Notes: generated by a model not told the origin, from the letters alone. 64,000 nt of DNA from Physcia stellaris (GCA_018902385.1 JABSSW010000022.1:372001-436000); one strand, 5' to 3'. Shown: positions 1 through 11,453, counted from the first letter of the stretch. Made by a program: numbers and translations.

Positions 1-2046
1 GTCAGCATGGTCAATCTACTCACTTACCCCGAAGACCAACAATTTCTACGAACCGCTCACGACATTTACATACAATACAACAAACTTCCTCAAGCTATGG
101 TCCTCGCCATTAGGCTGAATGACCAGGAGCTCATACGAAAAGATTTTGACTCAACGACAGACGTCGCTCTGAAAAAGCAAATGGCTTTACTAGTGGCACG
201 GCAGCAAATCTGGCTTGAGGCCCCTTCAGAAAGCGATGAAGACCAGGCCATTGTTGAGTGCTTGAGTAACGAGAAGCTTCCAGATCATTTCAAGTCATTA
301 GGGAAGGAGCTCAATATTCTCGAACCAAAGATGCCGGAAGACATATACAAAAGCCACCTGGAAAGCAGTCGAACAGCAGGCCTGACCAATGTAGATTCGG
401 CGAGACATAATCTTGCAAGTGCCTTCGTCAACGGTTTCACCAATGCTGGCTTTGGACAAGACAAGATGATGCTTGACCCAGGTGAAGGTGAAAAGACGAG
501 TTGGGTATGGAAGACGAAGGACGACGGAATGATGTCAACCACTGCTTCTATGGGTATGCTGTTGAGATGGGACGTTGAGTCAGGACTGGATCAGATCGAC
601 AAATTCACCTATGCCGAAGAGGACCAGATCAAGGCTGGAGCACTACTTGCAATTGGTATCCTCAACTCGGGGGTTCGAATAGATGCGGAGCCAGCGCTTG
701 CCTTGCTGAGTGGGCCTGAAAACATTGGAAACAAGCACTTGCCAACCAGAATGGCGTCAATAATGGGCTTGGGCCTGGCGTGCGCAGGCACCAATAAGGA
801 AGATCTTCTCGAGACACTTTTGCCCATTGTCGAAGACACATCCCTGGAAATGCAGATCTCTGCCATGGCTGCATTATCACTCGGTCTGATCTTTGTCGGA
901 TCAGCCAACGATCGTGTAAGCGAGGCTATTATTACAACATTGCATGATGAAGAGCGACAAAAGCAGCTTAAAGATAAGTGGTCTCGGTTCATGTCCTTGG
1001 GCCTTGCATTGCTGTTCTTCGGGCGACAAGAGGAAGTAGAAGTCATCTCCGAAGCTCTCAAAGCCATCGATCACCCCATTTCGAAACCAGCAGCAGTACT
1101 CGCAGAGGTATGCGCTTGGGCCGGCACGGGGACGGTGCTGAAGCTGCAAGAACTATTGCATGTCTGCAATGATCACATCGAGGAAGGCGACGAGAAGAAA
1201 GGAGATGAGCTTCTCCAAACCTATGCCGTTCTTGGACTTTCGTTGATTGCCATGGGCGAAGACGTCGGTCAAGAAATGGTACTTCGCCAATTTGGACACT
1301 TGATGCACTATGGTGAGGCAAACATTCGGAAAGCGGTGCCTTTGGCAATGGGTCTTATCAGCCCAAGTAACCCGCAAATGAAAGTTTACGACACGTTGTC
1401 ACGGTATAGCCATGACAATGACAACGATGTGGCCATAAACGCTATCTTTGCAATGGGTCTTCTCGGTGCAGGTACAAATAACGCCAGATTGGCACAGCTC
1501 CTGCGACAACTAGCGAGTTACTATCATCGTGATCAGAATTCGCTCTTCATGGTCCGGATAGCACAAGGTCTTCTTCACATGGGCAAAGGCACCATGTCAA
1601 TACATCCCTTCCACACGGACCGGCAGATCCTCTCCCAGGTGGCAGCGGCCGGTCTCCTCACGGTCCTTGTGGCCATGATCGACGCGAAGCAGTTCATTCT
1701 CGGCGACTCACACTACCTTCTCTATTTCATCGTCACAGCTATGCATCCTAGATTCTTGGTTACACTAGACGAGGACCTGAAGCCGCTACAGGTCAATGTC
1801 CGCGTAGGTCAAGCGGTGGACGTCGTCGGTCAGGCGGGACGACCGAAGACGATTACCGGGTGGCAGACACAAAGTACGCCGGTGCTGCTTGCGTACGGCG
1901 AGCGAGCGGAGTTAGAGGACGAGCAATACATCAGTCTGGCAAGCAACCTGGAGGGACTTGTTATCTTGAGAAAGGTAGGAGCTTGTCAATAGTCATCGTG
2001 AATCGCCACTAACGATTTACAGAATCCGGCATGGGAAGAGAACTAA
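1..2046 (+). CDS. RPN1: 26S proteasome regulatory subunit Rpn1 (5' partial)
   Basis: This encodes the C-terminal two thirds or so of Rpn1 (PSMD2), the large scaffold subunit of the 19S proteasome base that holds receptors for ubiquitin and ubiquitin-like shuttle proteins. The frame is open from base 1, so the first ATG at base 7 is internal and the true start lies upstream of the window. The reading shows the typical start of this segment (QFLRTAHDIYIQYNKLPQAM) and then the alpha-helical PC repeats with recurring Gly-Leu-Gly/Ala-Met-Gly patterns (for example MASIMGLGLACAGT, AINAIFAMGLLGAGT). One intron (1975-2022, GTAGGA...TTACAG, 48 bp) separates the last codons: the protein runs on through LRK into NPAWEEN and a TAA at 2044-2046, the usual Rpn1 tail. 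Without the intron the frame would stop early at 1992. About 663 residues are present and roughly 240 N-terminal residues are missing. Confidence 0.95.
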
Positions 2047-2476
2047 AGTGATTCCCACTTATCTTGGGCGACTGATGATACCATTAGACTAGAAACACTG
2101 TATGTATAATATCTAAGCGCAGAGTCTTTACGGTCGAGCCTCCAAGAGTTCTGGGAGGTACACCTTGAGCGATTTTCGAGGCAGAAACGCAAACATTCCC
2201 TTCTCGATGCTTTCTCTTAGTGTGCAGGTAAGATCATTACTAGGCCATAACCCGGTCGGTAGTCCTTAGCTTCGCGATGGTTTACTTTGCATTGCTTGCA
2301 TGACGGAAGTCGTCAGGTCGAGTTAGGTGTGACGGGCTCGGCTATGAGCCCCACCATAACCCCCCGTCACTTCCAAGTGACTCAAGAACTCACCGCGAAA
2401 TTGATAACAGCCAAGATGTCCCTCTCATCCCCTCCAAACTTGTCTACGAGCTTCTACTCACTCCATATCAGCCAAA
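2047..2476. other. Intergenic, RPN1 to MATE gene
   Basis: No gene is seen. It holds the 3' flank of RPN1 and the 5' flank of the MATE gene. The stretch just before the MATE ATG (2410-2476) is pyrimidine-rich, as is common in fungal leaders. Confidence 0.6.
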
Positions 2477-4639
2477 ATGGCCTCTCCAGTTCCAAGTCCT
2501 CAGTCCAATCGGGATCTGAGAAGGCAGCCCAGTCAGTCGCGAAGCTATAGTTCAGCATATGCTGTTTCTCCACTCGCTCAAGCCGCAATAACAAGAGACC
2601 TCGAAGAAGCCCCGGATAAGGATCTTGAAGATCTAGAGGATACTGACGATGGTGACAGCTCATCCAACTCAGGATCCTCGACCTTACGGCCAATCCCAAG
2701 CGGTCGGTCTCATGGCGGTTCCGATCACTCCATGGTTGGGTCATACCGTAGGCCTAGCTTTACCTCAGGAGGGGGTTCCAGAGCGACTGTTGTGTCAAGC
2801 CTTCGCAGCGCGGGCAGGCCGCCAACTAGAAGTGAGCGGCACGAGGCAAGGCGGGAAGAGCGGAGCCTATTGAGAGATAACAATATTATCCCTCCAAAGC
2901 ACCCCCAGAAGGGGAACTCGAAGAAGCTTGGGCGCCGGATAAGTGAAGCATTTCCCAATGTCGGTATACCTGGGGGGAACCGGAAGATTATCCCGGTTGA
3001 TGAAGAGGCTGGCGAAGAGAACGGAGAAAGCAGGACAGCGTTGCCCGAGACAGCGCCTCTGCTGGGAAACCCTGAGCTACCATATGGCGGTCAGGACTCC
3101 CCACGTAATCTTGATAAGCGTTGGGAACAAGCTGTGATGGAGGGGAGGATCAAAACTACATGGCAACGGGAAGCCAAAGTAATCGCCCGATACTCAGGGC
3201 CATTGATCTTAACCTTCCTTCTGCAATACTCTCTGACCGTTGCCAGTATTTTCACTGTTGGCCACATCGGTAAAGAGGAATTAGGCGCTGTCAGTTTGGC
3301 GAGTATGACCGCAAACATCACCGGCTATGCCATTTATCAGGGCTTGGCTACCAGTCTTGATACCCTTTGCTCACAAGCATACGGGTCAGGTAGAAAAAAG
3401 CTCGTCGGATTACAACTACAGCGGATGGTATATTTCTTGTGGCTCATAACGATTCCTATAGCCATCATATGGCTCAGTGCGGAGCAGATCCTCGTGAGAA
3501 TTGTACCAGAAGCCGATGTTGCTCGTCTAGCCGGTCTGTATCTAAGAATTGTTCTCCTTGGTGCACCTGGGTACGCCGGATTCGAAAGTGGCAAGCGATA
3601 CCTTCAAGCGCAAGGCTTGTTCTCAGCTTCTCTTTACGTTCTTTTGATATGTGCTCCGCTCAATGTACTCATGAATTGGCTCTTTGTTTGGGTAAACTTC
3701 TTCCTACTTTTGGCATCTGCCTTCCATAGTGGCCCATTTTGCTTACTGTCTCTTATAGCAATTCAAGTGGGGATTCATTGGCGCTCCCATCGCGGTCGCT
3801 GTTACCGACAACCTCTTGCCCTTGCTGCTCTTCCTCTACGTTCGCTTCGTTGCTGGTCGAGCTTGTTGGCCTGGTTTTACCCGGCGTGCTTTTCACAATT
3901 GGGGACCGATGATCCGCCTTGCAGTGCCAGGCCTCATTGTGGTAGAAGCTGAGTATTTCGCGTTTGAAGTTCTTACACTTGCCGCCAGTTACTTCGGAGC
4001 AGCTCCCCTTGCCGCCCAAAGCATTTTAGGCACGATAATAGGCATTACCTTCCAGATTCCTTACCCCGTGGGCATCGCTGGCAGCACTCGAATTGCCAAT
4101 CTGATCGGTGCTACACTTGCCGATGCGGCTAAGACAAGCGCAAAAGTCACCATGGTGACTGCCACAGTGGTGGGGCTTTTCAACATGATCATGCTGTCGA
4201 CCCTCAGGAATCATCTCCCGCAACTTTTCACGAAAGACCCGGAGGTGATCGCTTTGGCCGCGAATGTGCTTCCAATCTGTGCAGCCTTTCAGCTTTTTGA
4301 TGCGTTGGCCGCAAATACTAACGGAATCTTGAGAGGTCTGGGGCGGCAAGAAATCGGCGGCTACATACAGCTCTTTTGCTACTATGCAATTGCTATGCCG
4401 ATTAGCTTTGGTACTGCTTTTGGCATCGGCTGGAAGCTGCGAGGTTTGTGGTCGGGAGTAGCAATTGCATTGTCTTTGTAAGTAAATTTCCTCGATTGAC
4501 TCTTTCGTAGCTAGGATTCTGCCGGAGATAATGCTGACATTGAATGAATAGAGTCACTGTGATTGAATCTATATTCTTGTACCGAGCGAGTTGGGAGAAG
4601 TCTGTAGAAGCTGCGAAGAGAAGAAATGCGGAGTCTTGA
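2477..4639 (+). CDS. MATE-family multidrug/toxin extrusion transporter
   Basis: A MATE transporter, expected to export organic compounds by proton or cation antiport across the plasma or vacuolar membrane. Exons are 2477-3691, 3759-4477 and 4552-4639 (introns of 67 and 74 bp, both in phase), giving about 673 aa. The first 240 residues are Ser/Asp-rich and probably disordered and cytosolic. The MATE core begins near YSGPLILTFLLQYSLTVASI and contains the family motif LDTLCSQAYGSG. The repeated second half includes VPGLIVVEAEYFAFEVL. Exon 2 restores the conserved GFIGAPIAVAVTDNLLP. The protein ends in a short charged tail after the last helix. It is convergent with the DUF202 gene. The substrate cannot be told from sequence. 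Eukaryotic MATEs of this layout (long N-tail, Erc1-like) are common in filamentous fungi. Confidence 0.92.
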
Positions 4640-4765
4640 GTTCTGTGTTCCAAGACTCGGGTTCCAGTCGTGCAACATATGGCGTACGAGTATATAGCGA
4701 AAGGAGGTTTGGTGTGGCTGGTTTGACGATTACAAGATTCGATCATGAGTACGTATAGTTATGTT

Positions 4766-5340
4766 TCATCTGGCGGAAGCAGCGTTCGTAGCAAGGAACA
4801 GTATGCAAGCAGCAACTATAGCTGTAGCTACAATCGTGAAGACCTACACAAGCCATGATTAACCTTGTATTCTGCAACATCCCCCGAGTGATTGCATAGA
4901 AAAACGCAGAAAACACTTACCACCTGGGTCTTCCATCCGCTCTGGACCAAGGCTTGTCTTCTACTGTACTTCGTAACCGTTTTGACATAGTTCGCACAGC
5001 CACTTGCCAAACATGCCAAGCTCAGCAGCCAAAAGACCATTCCAAAGGGCAGAGCTAGCCTTCTTTCAAAGCTCGTAGGTTGCGATTTCAGATGGAAGGA
5101 GATGACAATCGCGACGCTGACGACTGACATGTAGATACTTAGTCGTAGCCATGAGAGAAAGGTTCGCTCGTTGGCGCAGTGGTCCCGGGCGTCGGACGAT
5201 TCATTAGGGAAGAGGAGCGGAGCAAGGAGCGGCCGAGAGAGGAGTAGGTGGGATTGCTCAGGGGATCGGTGGTCTATGTCAACAGCGCGCGCACCGAATG
5301 GGTGAATCAGCCATCCCATGAGCACTGAGTCTTCTGTCAT
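4766..5340 (-). CDS. DUF202 (YidH-like) small membrane protein
   Basis: A small integral membrane protein of about 165 aa with the DUF202 signature. An NERTFLSWLRLSIYMSVVS helix is followed by a charged loop and two more hydrophobic segments (GMVFWLLSLACLASGCANYV, and a C-terminal segment in exon 2). Exons on the minus strand are 5340-4921 and 4843-4766, with a 77-bp intron (4844-4920, GTAAGT...TGTAG). Splicing replaces an unspliced tail of unrelated residues with VFTIVATAIVAACILF, a third transmembrane helix, and stops at TGA 4766-4768. Family members in fungi are related to domains of vacuolar transporter chaperones, but no function is established for stand-alone copies. It sits convergent to the MATE gene. 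Confidence 0.8.
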
Positions 5341-5648
5341 TCTCGATACGTTGGTCTGGATATCGATGATGACTTCACGAAGCGTGGGGTAAGCACTAGC
5401 AAAGGGGAGAGCGGCAAGAGCCGAAATCTGGGGATGTTGACGCTAGTGACCTTAGCCGCGGTCATTTCGGGGGCTTCTATACTGCAGACGTTATATAATT
5501 ATAGTACCGTTAAATACGTCTAGCTCAGCTCGGATAATCTGACGAACTCACATTGAACTTCACAAAACAAAATCCAAAAAGGAACAAACGATAGCCCGAT
5601 TCGGGGAAAACGTCAATTTTAGAGTTTCATTCATGTCGGTTCATGTTA

Positions 5649-5684
5649 CTACGTATCCAGCATGTTATATCCTAGTGCGCCAAG
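5649..5684 (+). repeat. Left terminal inverted repeat of the Tc1 element
   Basis: A 36-bp repeat that pairs perfectly with the reverse complement of 7130-7165. It is preceded by TA at 5647-5648. Confidence 0.95.
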
Positions 5685-5800
5685 GCCGCATGGGTCTCTA
5701 CGATCTGCACCCGTTTCTAGCAGCTTCCATGTCACTCGTCATACTAATTTGTATTGCAGAGTACCTTCACACCTGCTCAACAACGGTATCAACAGCAGAG

Positions 5801-7003
5801 ATGGATATATCACTTCTTCTGAATCCAGCACCCGATGCATCGTCAATACCACCTGTTCCTGCTACGCCTCAACGTCAACGTGCAATATTATTAACTCGAG
5901 ATCAACGTCTGCAAATACAGACTCTACGCACACTGAATTGAAGTCACGACAAAATAGCTGCACATCTTCGCTCGTTGGGCATCAATTGTACTACGTATCA
6001 AGTGCAATATGCGGCAATCAATCGAGTCACTCCCCAGAAACAACGCTGCGGGCCTAAAGCCTTGTTGAATACTCTCACAAGACGACGCATAGCCGATTTT
6101 ATTATCAGTTCAAAACGTACACGTCGTATGCCTTTTATTCAGGTCAGCGAAGAGCTTCATCTGTTCGTTTCTGAGTCCGTCATGCGAAGAGCCATGCAAA
6201 AGGAGGGGATTTTTCGAAGATTGGCTAGGGGAAAACCACCCATCTCCGAGAAAAATAGGCTTTTGCGGCTTGCCTTCGCTCACGAGCATCTCAATTGGAC
6301 CCCATTACAGTGGAGCGTTATACTGTGGACGGATGAGACTTGGGTGACGAATGGCAGACATACAAGAACCTGGGTTTCTCGTCGCGTGGGCGAGGAATAT
6401 GAGGCCGATTGTATAGTCGAGAAGGAGAAGTATCAATCCGGCTGGATGTTTTGGGTAAGCTACAGCTGTACAACGCATACATTGATGCCATTTCTGACCA
6501 TATACAGGGCTGTATCTCCGGCGGTTTGGGCAAAGGTCCCTGCTTGTTCTGGGAAAAAGAGTGGGGAACCATAACATCGGAGTCATATTGTCAACGTATT
6601 CTCCCGCTTATTGATGGTATGACTGCCTTATATGCTGAAATAACAAGAGATAACTGGAATTACAGGCTGGATTCGCATGCATCCAGAGCTTTGTCTCATG
6701 CAAGACGGGGCGAGAGGGCACACTGCTCGAGCCACAATGAACGAATTTGGAGATCGAGGCATACAACCCATACAATGGCCTCCATACTCTCCAGATTTGA
6801 ATCCAATTGAAACCGTATGGGACTGGATGAAGGACTACATACAAAATCACTATGACGACAAGATGAGTTACGATCGTTTACGTGAAACCGTGAAAGCGGC
6901 CTGAAATGCAGTTGAACAGTGTCAATTGAATGATTTGATTGACTCTTTACGTAAAAGATGTTTGGCTGTTATAGCTGCAGATGGAAGACACACGAAATAT
7001 TGA
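5801..7003 (+). pseudogene. Tc1-type transposase with two in-frame stop codons
   Basis: This frame encodes a Tc1-clade transposase. Its N-terminal helix-turn-helix part ends near AAINRVTPQKQRCGP. The catalytic core has WTDETWV (first D), CLMQDGARGH (second D) and SPDLNPIE (E); the second D and the E are 34 residues apart (DD34E). It ends HTKY, as in relatives. Two introns are consistent with phase: 6455-6507 (GTAAGC...ATACAG) and 6617-6665 (GTATGA...TTACAG). TGA stops at 5939-5941 and 6902-6904 each fall where relatives carry Trp, so the copy is probably not functional unless suppressed. The changes fit G-to-A at the third base of a Trp codon, which is not the CpA context typical of RIP. Confidence 0.85.
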
Positions 7004-7129
7004 CTTCGGAACATCTCTTAATCGATTGCTCAGTCTGTATAGTAATTTGTATGGTAATCAAGCAAACAGACTGGGGAGCCCCCTTCACGATTTTCGTCCC
7101 ATCTCAGGGTCCTTTCTACCCCCTGTAGG

Positions 7130-7165
7130 CTTGGCGCACTAGGATATAACATGCTGGATACGTAG
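7130..7165 (-). repeat. Right terminal inverted repeat of the Tc1 element
   Basis: A perfect 36-bp inverted copy of 5649-5684. It is followed by TA at 7166-7167. Confidence 0.95.
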
Positions 7166-7483
7166 TACGAAATTCCAGAGACGGGCTCGGGGCTCACGGG
7201 TAACCTTGATTTGATGCGTAGTGTGGATGATTGGCTGTGATAAACTCTAGTGAGCTAAATGTATTGTAATTATAAAACGTCTGCAGTATAGAAGCTCCCG
7301 TAATTTCTGGAGCGCTGCTCACAACTTTACCACAGATGCATCAACGGCTCACATGCCCGCGGACCCTTTGCATGTACGAGTGGCTAAATGAGGACAACCG
7401 AAGTTATGCCATTATACCGCTACCCTCCCACAAGTCCCCCAGTTCTCCGTCGGTGACATTGAAGCCAAGGAACATAATCCACA

Positions 7484-10411
7484 ATGTCGATCACTAAACC
7501 AAGAAGGCCTCAGGACTCCGCTCCCGACCTCGACATCCTAGGTGACCAGGTGACCATCCATCCAGCCGGCTATGTTGCGCCCCCCTCTGCTGGTCAGGAA
7601 GGCCAGGAGAGAAACCTCGTTGAGCATATGGCCCGCTTCCGCGAATCGCCGTTTGACTTCCTGCGGGAAGTGAGCTTACATGTCTCCGGGACTGGATGGA
7701 GAGCCTACGAGGATGTCATTGGTCAGCCGATCTTCTACAATGGCTTTACCGACAATATGAAGGCTGCCGTGATGCGGACACCGATGCTCAACAGCCGAAT
7801 TGAAGAGCTAGCTGCGAGGAGGGTTGAGGTAGAAGATGAGCAAGGACTCCTCGGCGATGGTGATTCTAGGCATAGGAGAAAGGCCAAGAGGAAGATGGAG
7901 CTTGAAGAGAGCCTACGAGAAGTCGCGGAGAAGCTCACAGATGGGATGATCTGCAAATTGGAATACAAGTCGGTCATCAGGGGCGCTTACTATATCTGTA
8001 CGCAGCTCCTAACAAGAGCATATCATCAAGGTAGAATATATGCAATGCGATGCGTGGTACATATGCTGAGACTGTGTATATGTAGGTATCCATGTCTCAA
8101 GCGAAGAAGTGCTGCGGTTACGCTCTGTTGCTGAACAGGCTGCTGAGAAAAAGCACTCTATTATCTTTCTGCCATGTCACAGGTCTCACGTCGATTACGT
8201 TGCGTTGCAAATCCTTTGCTATCGACTCGGGATCGCTGTGCCTACTGTTGTAGCTGGAGACAATCTGAATTTTCCTGTGATAGGTCCTTTCCTTCAGCAT
8301 GCAGGTAAGAACGACTTATTCTCATTATAGTTCTTGTCCACTGTTTGCCTTTCCGGATTTGGTCGACTTGGTCTTGAAGTCTTCCATTCTTTTACCTCCT
8401 TGCTACTTTGATTGGTATTCGAGTACACATAGTCAAAGACAAGTACTAACAACAGTAGGTGCTATGTGGATAAGGAGAAGCTTTGGCCATGATTCTCTGT
8501 ATACCACTCTTGTGCAGTCTTATATTGACACCCTGCTACAGAATGGCTTCAATTTCGAATGCTTTATTGAGGGTGGGAGATCCAGAACGGGGAAACTTCT
8601 ATCTCCGAAATTTGGTATATTGTCGTTCTTACTCGACAGTGTGCTATCTGGTCGGGTCGAAGATGCAGTCATCTGTCCTGTCAGTACACAGTATGACAAG
8701 GTCATCGAGACAGAGTATGGTACTTTTCCAAAATAAAAAAGAACGTCACGGCTAACGTTCAACAGGTCATACATTAGCGAGCTACTAGGACAACCTAAAC
8801 CGAAAGAGAACCTCAAAGACTTTCTATCAGCCTCTTCAGTACTTTCGCTGAAGCTTGGCCGGGTTGACGTCCGCTTTCATGAGCCGTGGAGTCTTAAAAC
8901 ATTCATTGCGGAGCAGCGAACGAGAGTTGAGTCAAGCTCACCATCACCCACTCTTCAGGACCCTCAAAGCTCAGAAAGTCGGATCCGTCTTTTGAGGACC
9001 CTAGGCTTCAAGGTTCTATCAGACGTCAACGCTGTCTCAGTAGTCATGCCTACCGCTCTTGTTGGTACCGTGCTACTGACCTTAAGGGGTCGCGGTGTCA
9101 ACAAAAAAGAACTCGTCCGCAGAGTCGAATGGCTCAGTGACCGAGTCCGAGATAAGGGCGGTAGGGTGGCACATTTTGCCGGCGCGCCAACTGAAGTTGT
9201 TGTGGAAAGGGCACTGGACGTCCTCGGACCCGAGATGATTGGCACTATCGACGACCTACCGGAAACGGTGTATTACGCTGTAGATCGGTTTCAGCTCTCG
9301 TTTTACAGGAACATGACCATTCACCTCTTCATCTCCGAGGCGCTTGTCAGCGCAGCGATGTACACTAGGGTCAAATTAGGAGGAGGTCCTGATATCCAGA
9401 GAATATCCTTTGATGCCCTCTATGATCAGGTCTATTTCTTATCTCAGGCAAGTCTTTGTCCGAATAAACTGTGCATGAGTGAACAATCAACTGACAAGCG
9501 AAGGTCTATCGCGGCGAGTTCATCTACCCTACAGCAGGCCTGCTCACCAATCTCAACAAAACTCTGCAAGGCCTTGAGGCAGACGACATCATCGTCCTTA
9601 CCCGTGACAGTGCTGATAGAATCCTGACCGCTGAGCTGAGCAACGCGGAGAGACAGAAGGGAAGGGAAAACTACGATTTCTACTGCTTCTTGATCTGGCC
9701 TTTCATCGAATCGACTTGGCTGGCCGCCGTCTCCCTAATGAGTCTAACGCCCCCTTCGCTTGCAGAAAAGGATGTCTGCATCGACATCAAGCAGGTGCAG
9801 GACAAGGCCCAGCTGGTCAGTCGCTGAAGCACGCGTTTGGGTATTCCATACTGATAATTTCTTAGGCAGGAAAAACTTTGTACCACCAGGGCGATCTGTC
9901 TTATTTCGAGGCCGTGAACAAAGAAACACTCAAGAACGCATACCAGCTGTTCGAGGAGGAGGGAATGATAATCCACAATAAGAGCAAGGATCCGAAGATC
10001 CCGTCAACAGTAAGATTAGCTCCTGAATGGACGCCAACTCGAGACGAAAAGACGGGCTCCATTGTTCCTCAGGGAAAATTGTGGCAGTTTACAGAGATGA
10101 TTGCCCAGTCCAGAAGAGAAGGGTGAGTAAATCAGCCATAAACTTGTCTCCAGTCAGGCATCATGCGCTAACGTCATTGCAGAAAGAATCGCCGGGACGG
10201 AGCTACGGTCAGCACACGAGTACTTGCTTTGGCAGACAAGGTCGGTCGCGAGCTTTTGCGGGCGCCACCACATCAGAAGTCAACTCTACGAGTCCGAAAA
10301 CACCTAGGAAGCGACGGCGGAAAGAGATACAGACCAGGGCTAGGCTTTGAAAGTGTATTACTTCTCCATTGGCGAGTATTGTACATATTTACGCCGTTCC
10401 GAGAACTGTAA
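7484..10411 (+). CDS. Glycerol-3-phosphate / dihydroxyacetone-phosphate acyltransferase (PlsB/GNPAT type)
   Basis: An acyltransferase that transfers a fatty acyl group to glycerol-3-phosphate or DHAP, the first step of glycerolipid (or ether-lipid) synthesis. There are seven exons: 7484-8030, 8086-8304, 8459-8714, 8766-9447, 9504-9815, 9866-10122 and 10183-10411 (833 aa). The catalytic HX4D motif is PCHRSHVDY in exon 2. Exon 3 carries GAMWIRRSFG and the substrate-binding FIEGGRSRTGK and ICPVSTQYDK blocks. Exon 6 has the conserved LYHQGDLSYFEAVNKE. The exon 4/5 intron has a GC donor (CAG|GCAAGT, 9448-9503). The exon 3 donor is GTATGG, chosen because it restores ESYISELLGQPKPKENL. The last exon ends in REL, with no clear peroxisomal signal. 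The family includes mammalian GPAM and GNPAT; which substrate is used here is not decidable from sequence. Confidence 0.88.
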
Positions 10412-10627
10412 ATAGGTAATTCAACGAGCTATATTGCAATGCAAGCCGGAACTCCAGAATAATGTCCATCACTGGAAAGAAAGCTCTACGTAGAGATGTT
10501 TGAGTCCCAAAAAGTGAATGATAACAATATACACGGTTTGACAGGTATGCAACGCCCATATACAGGTTCAACGCCTACAGTACAAGTCCCTAATCCTTGT
10601 TTGACGATCCAACACATCGCGACCATC

Positions 10628-11453
10628 CTATCCTTCCGTTAGCATCTCCCTTTTGCAAAACGTATGCGCACACCTACCAGGTAAGCCACAGCCAGCGCCA
10701 ATCATCAAATACAGCAAAAACACCACCACAACCCCCAACATGACCATCAGCTTCATATTCTTCCACCACATCTGCCTCTTCAAGCTCCGACTCCTCATCC
10801 GGAAATCATGCGCCCCGACCCCTAACCGATCCGTCTTATCAACCAGCAGGTCAATCCTCTCCCCTCGCTCCAGCACCCGCTCAATATTCTCCGTCATGAT
10901 CCCCTTCACGTTATCAATCTCCCGCTGCGTATTCGTGATCGCGTCCTCCTTGCCCGCCTGCGTCGTCCCATACCCAATCATCAAATCCTTCAACTGCCGG
11001 TTGAAATCCGCCGCGCCGTACGGTGGCAGACCGGCAAAGTCGGTCGTGGAGGGATCGTAGCGCGAGAGGAACTGCTTCTTTATCTCCACGAGGTAGCCGA
11101 AGGGGATGCGTCTCCCGAACGAGGAGGAGGCAACGACGAGGTAGGTGAGGCCGCCGGCTGAAGGGTCGCCGTCCGGATGGTCCGAGGGCGCGTCCGCGAT
11201 GTAGTGGATGAAGTTTTGGTTGTGCGTGTAGGTTAGCTTTTGCGGTTTCGAGTGGTCGATCTTGGGCAGGATGATGGAGGCGAGGGAGGAGGTTTGGGAG
11301 GCGGCGGAGGTGGTGTGTTCCGTTAGGATGGTGGTGCGGTAGGCGATGCAGGAGCTTGGGAGGGTTAGCGGCGTGCCGTGCTATGGGTAGAGAAGAGGTT
11401 AGGGATTTGGGGGGTTACTAGAGGAGGGGCGTTGAGGAGGATGATGAGGCCAT
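10628..11453 (-). CDS. VAMP7/Nyv1-type longin R-SNARE
   Basis: A vesicle SNARE for fusion with the vacuole or endosome. It has two exons: 11453-11419 (MASSSSSTPLL plus two bases) and 11354-10628. The intron at 11355-11418 (GTAACC...CCCAAG) has a CTAAC branch site; this acceptor was chosen because it gives LLYSCIAYRTTILTEHT, the conserved longin-domain start. The longin domain runs to about residue 130 (FGYLVEIKKQF). Then comes an R-SNARE motif whose zero-layer Arg lies in VLERGERIDLL, and a single C-terminal transmembrane helix (MVMLGVVVVFLLYLMIGAGC). At 253 aa it matches the usual length of fungal VAMP7-like proteins. It is convergent with the acyltransferase gene, about 216 bp away. Confidence 0.9.

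Larger units (their letters stand above)
5649..7165 (+). mobile_element. Tc1/mariner-superfamily transposon (Tc1, DD34E), nested
   Basis: A 1517-bp element with 36-bp perfect terminal inverted repeats at 5649-5684 and 7130-7165, beginning CTACGTATCCAGCATG. It is flanked by the TA dinucleotide on both sides (5647-5648 and 7166-7167), the canonical Tc1/mariner target duplication. It carries one transposase gene on the plus strand with catalytic spacing of the Tc1 type. It has inserted into element A (5473-7295). The perfect terminal repeats suggest a fairly recent insertion, although the transposase carries stop codons. Confidence 0.95.
5473..7295. mobile_element. Inverted-repeat (MITE-like) element A, interrupted by a Tc1 transposon
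   Basis: The outer ends are inverted copies of GCTTCTATACTGCAGACGTT at 5473-5492 and 7276-7295. Weaker inverted similarity continues inward for about 40 bp (TATAATTA, then ACGTCTAGCTC against its degenerate partner). A second element with the same ends lies at 30423-30825. Between the ends, 5647-7167 is a TA-flanked Tc1 insertion. Without it and one TA, the outer element is about 304 bp and has no coding capacity, so it looks like a non-autonomous element. I could not fix a target-site duplication. The flanks (TTTCGGG on the left and CCCGTAATTT on the right) suggest the inverted repeat may extend a few bases further out. Confidence 0.75.

Noticed and set aside
609-1067. Antisense frame inside RPN1
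   Set aside because: It overlaps a conserved exon and shows no family resemblance.
10027-10350. Frame ending in ARL taken as the true C-terminus of the acyltransferase
   Set aside because: The phase of the last intron (two bases left over from exon 6) requires the other frame; kept only as a point to check.
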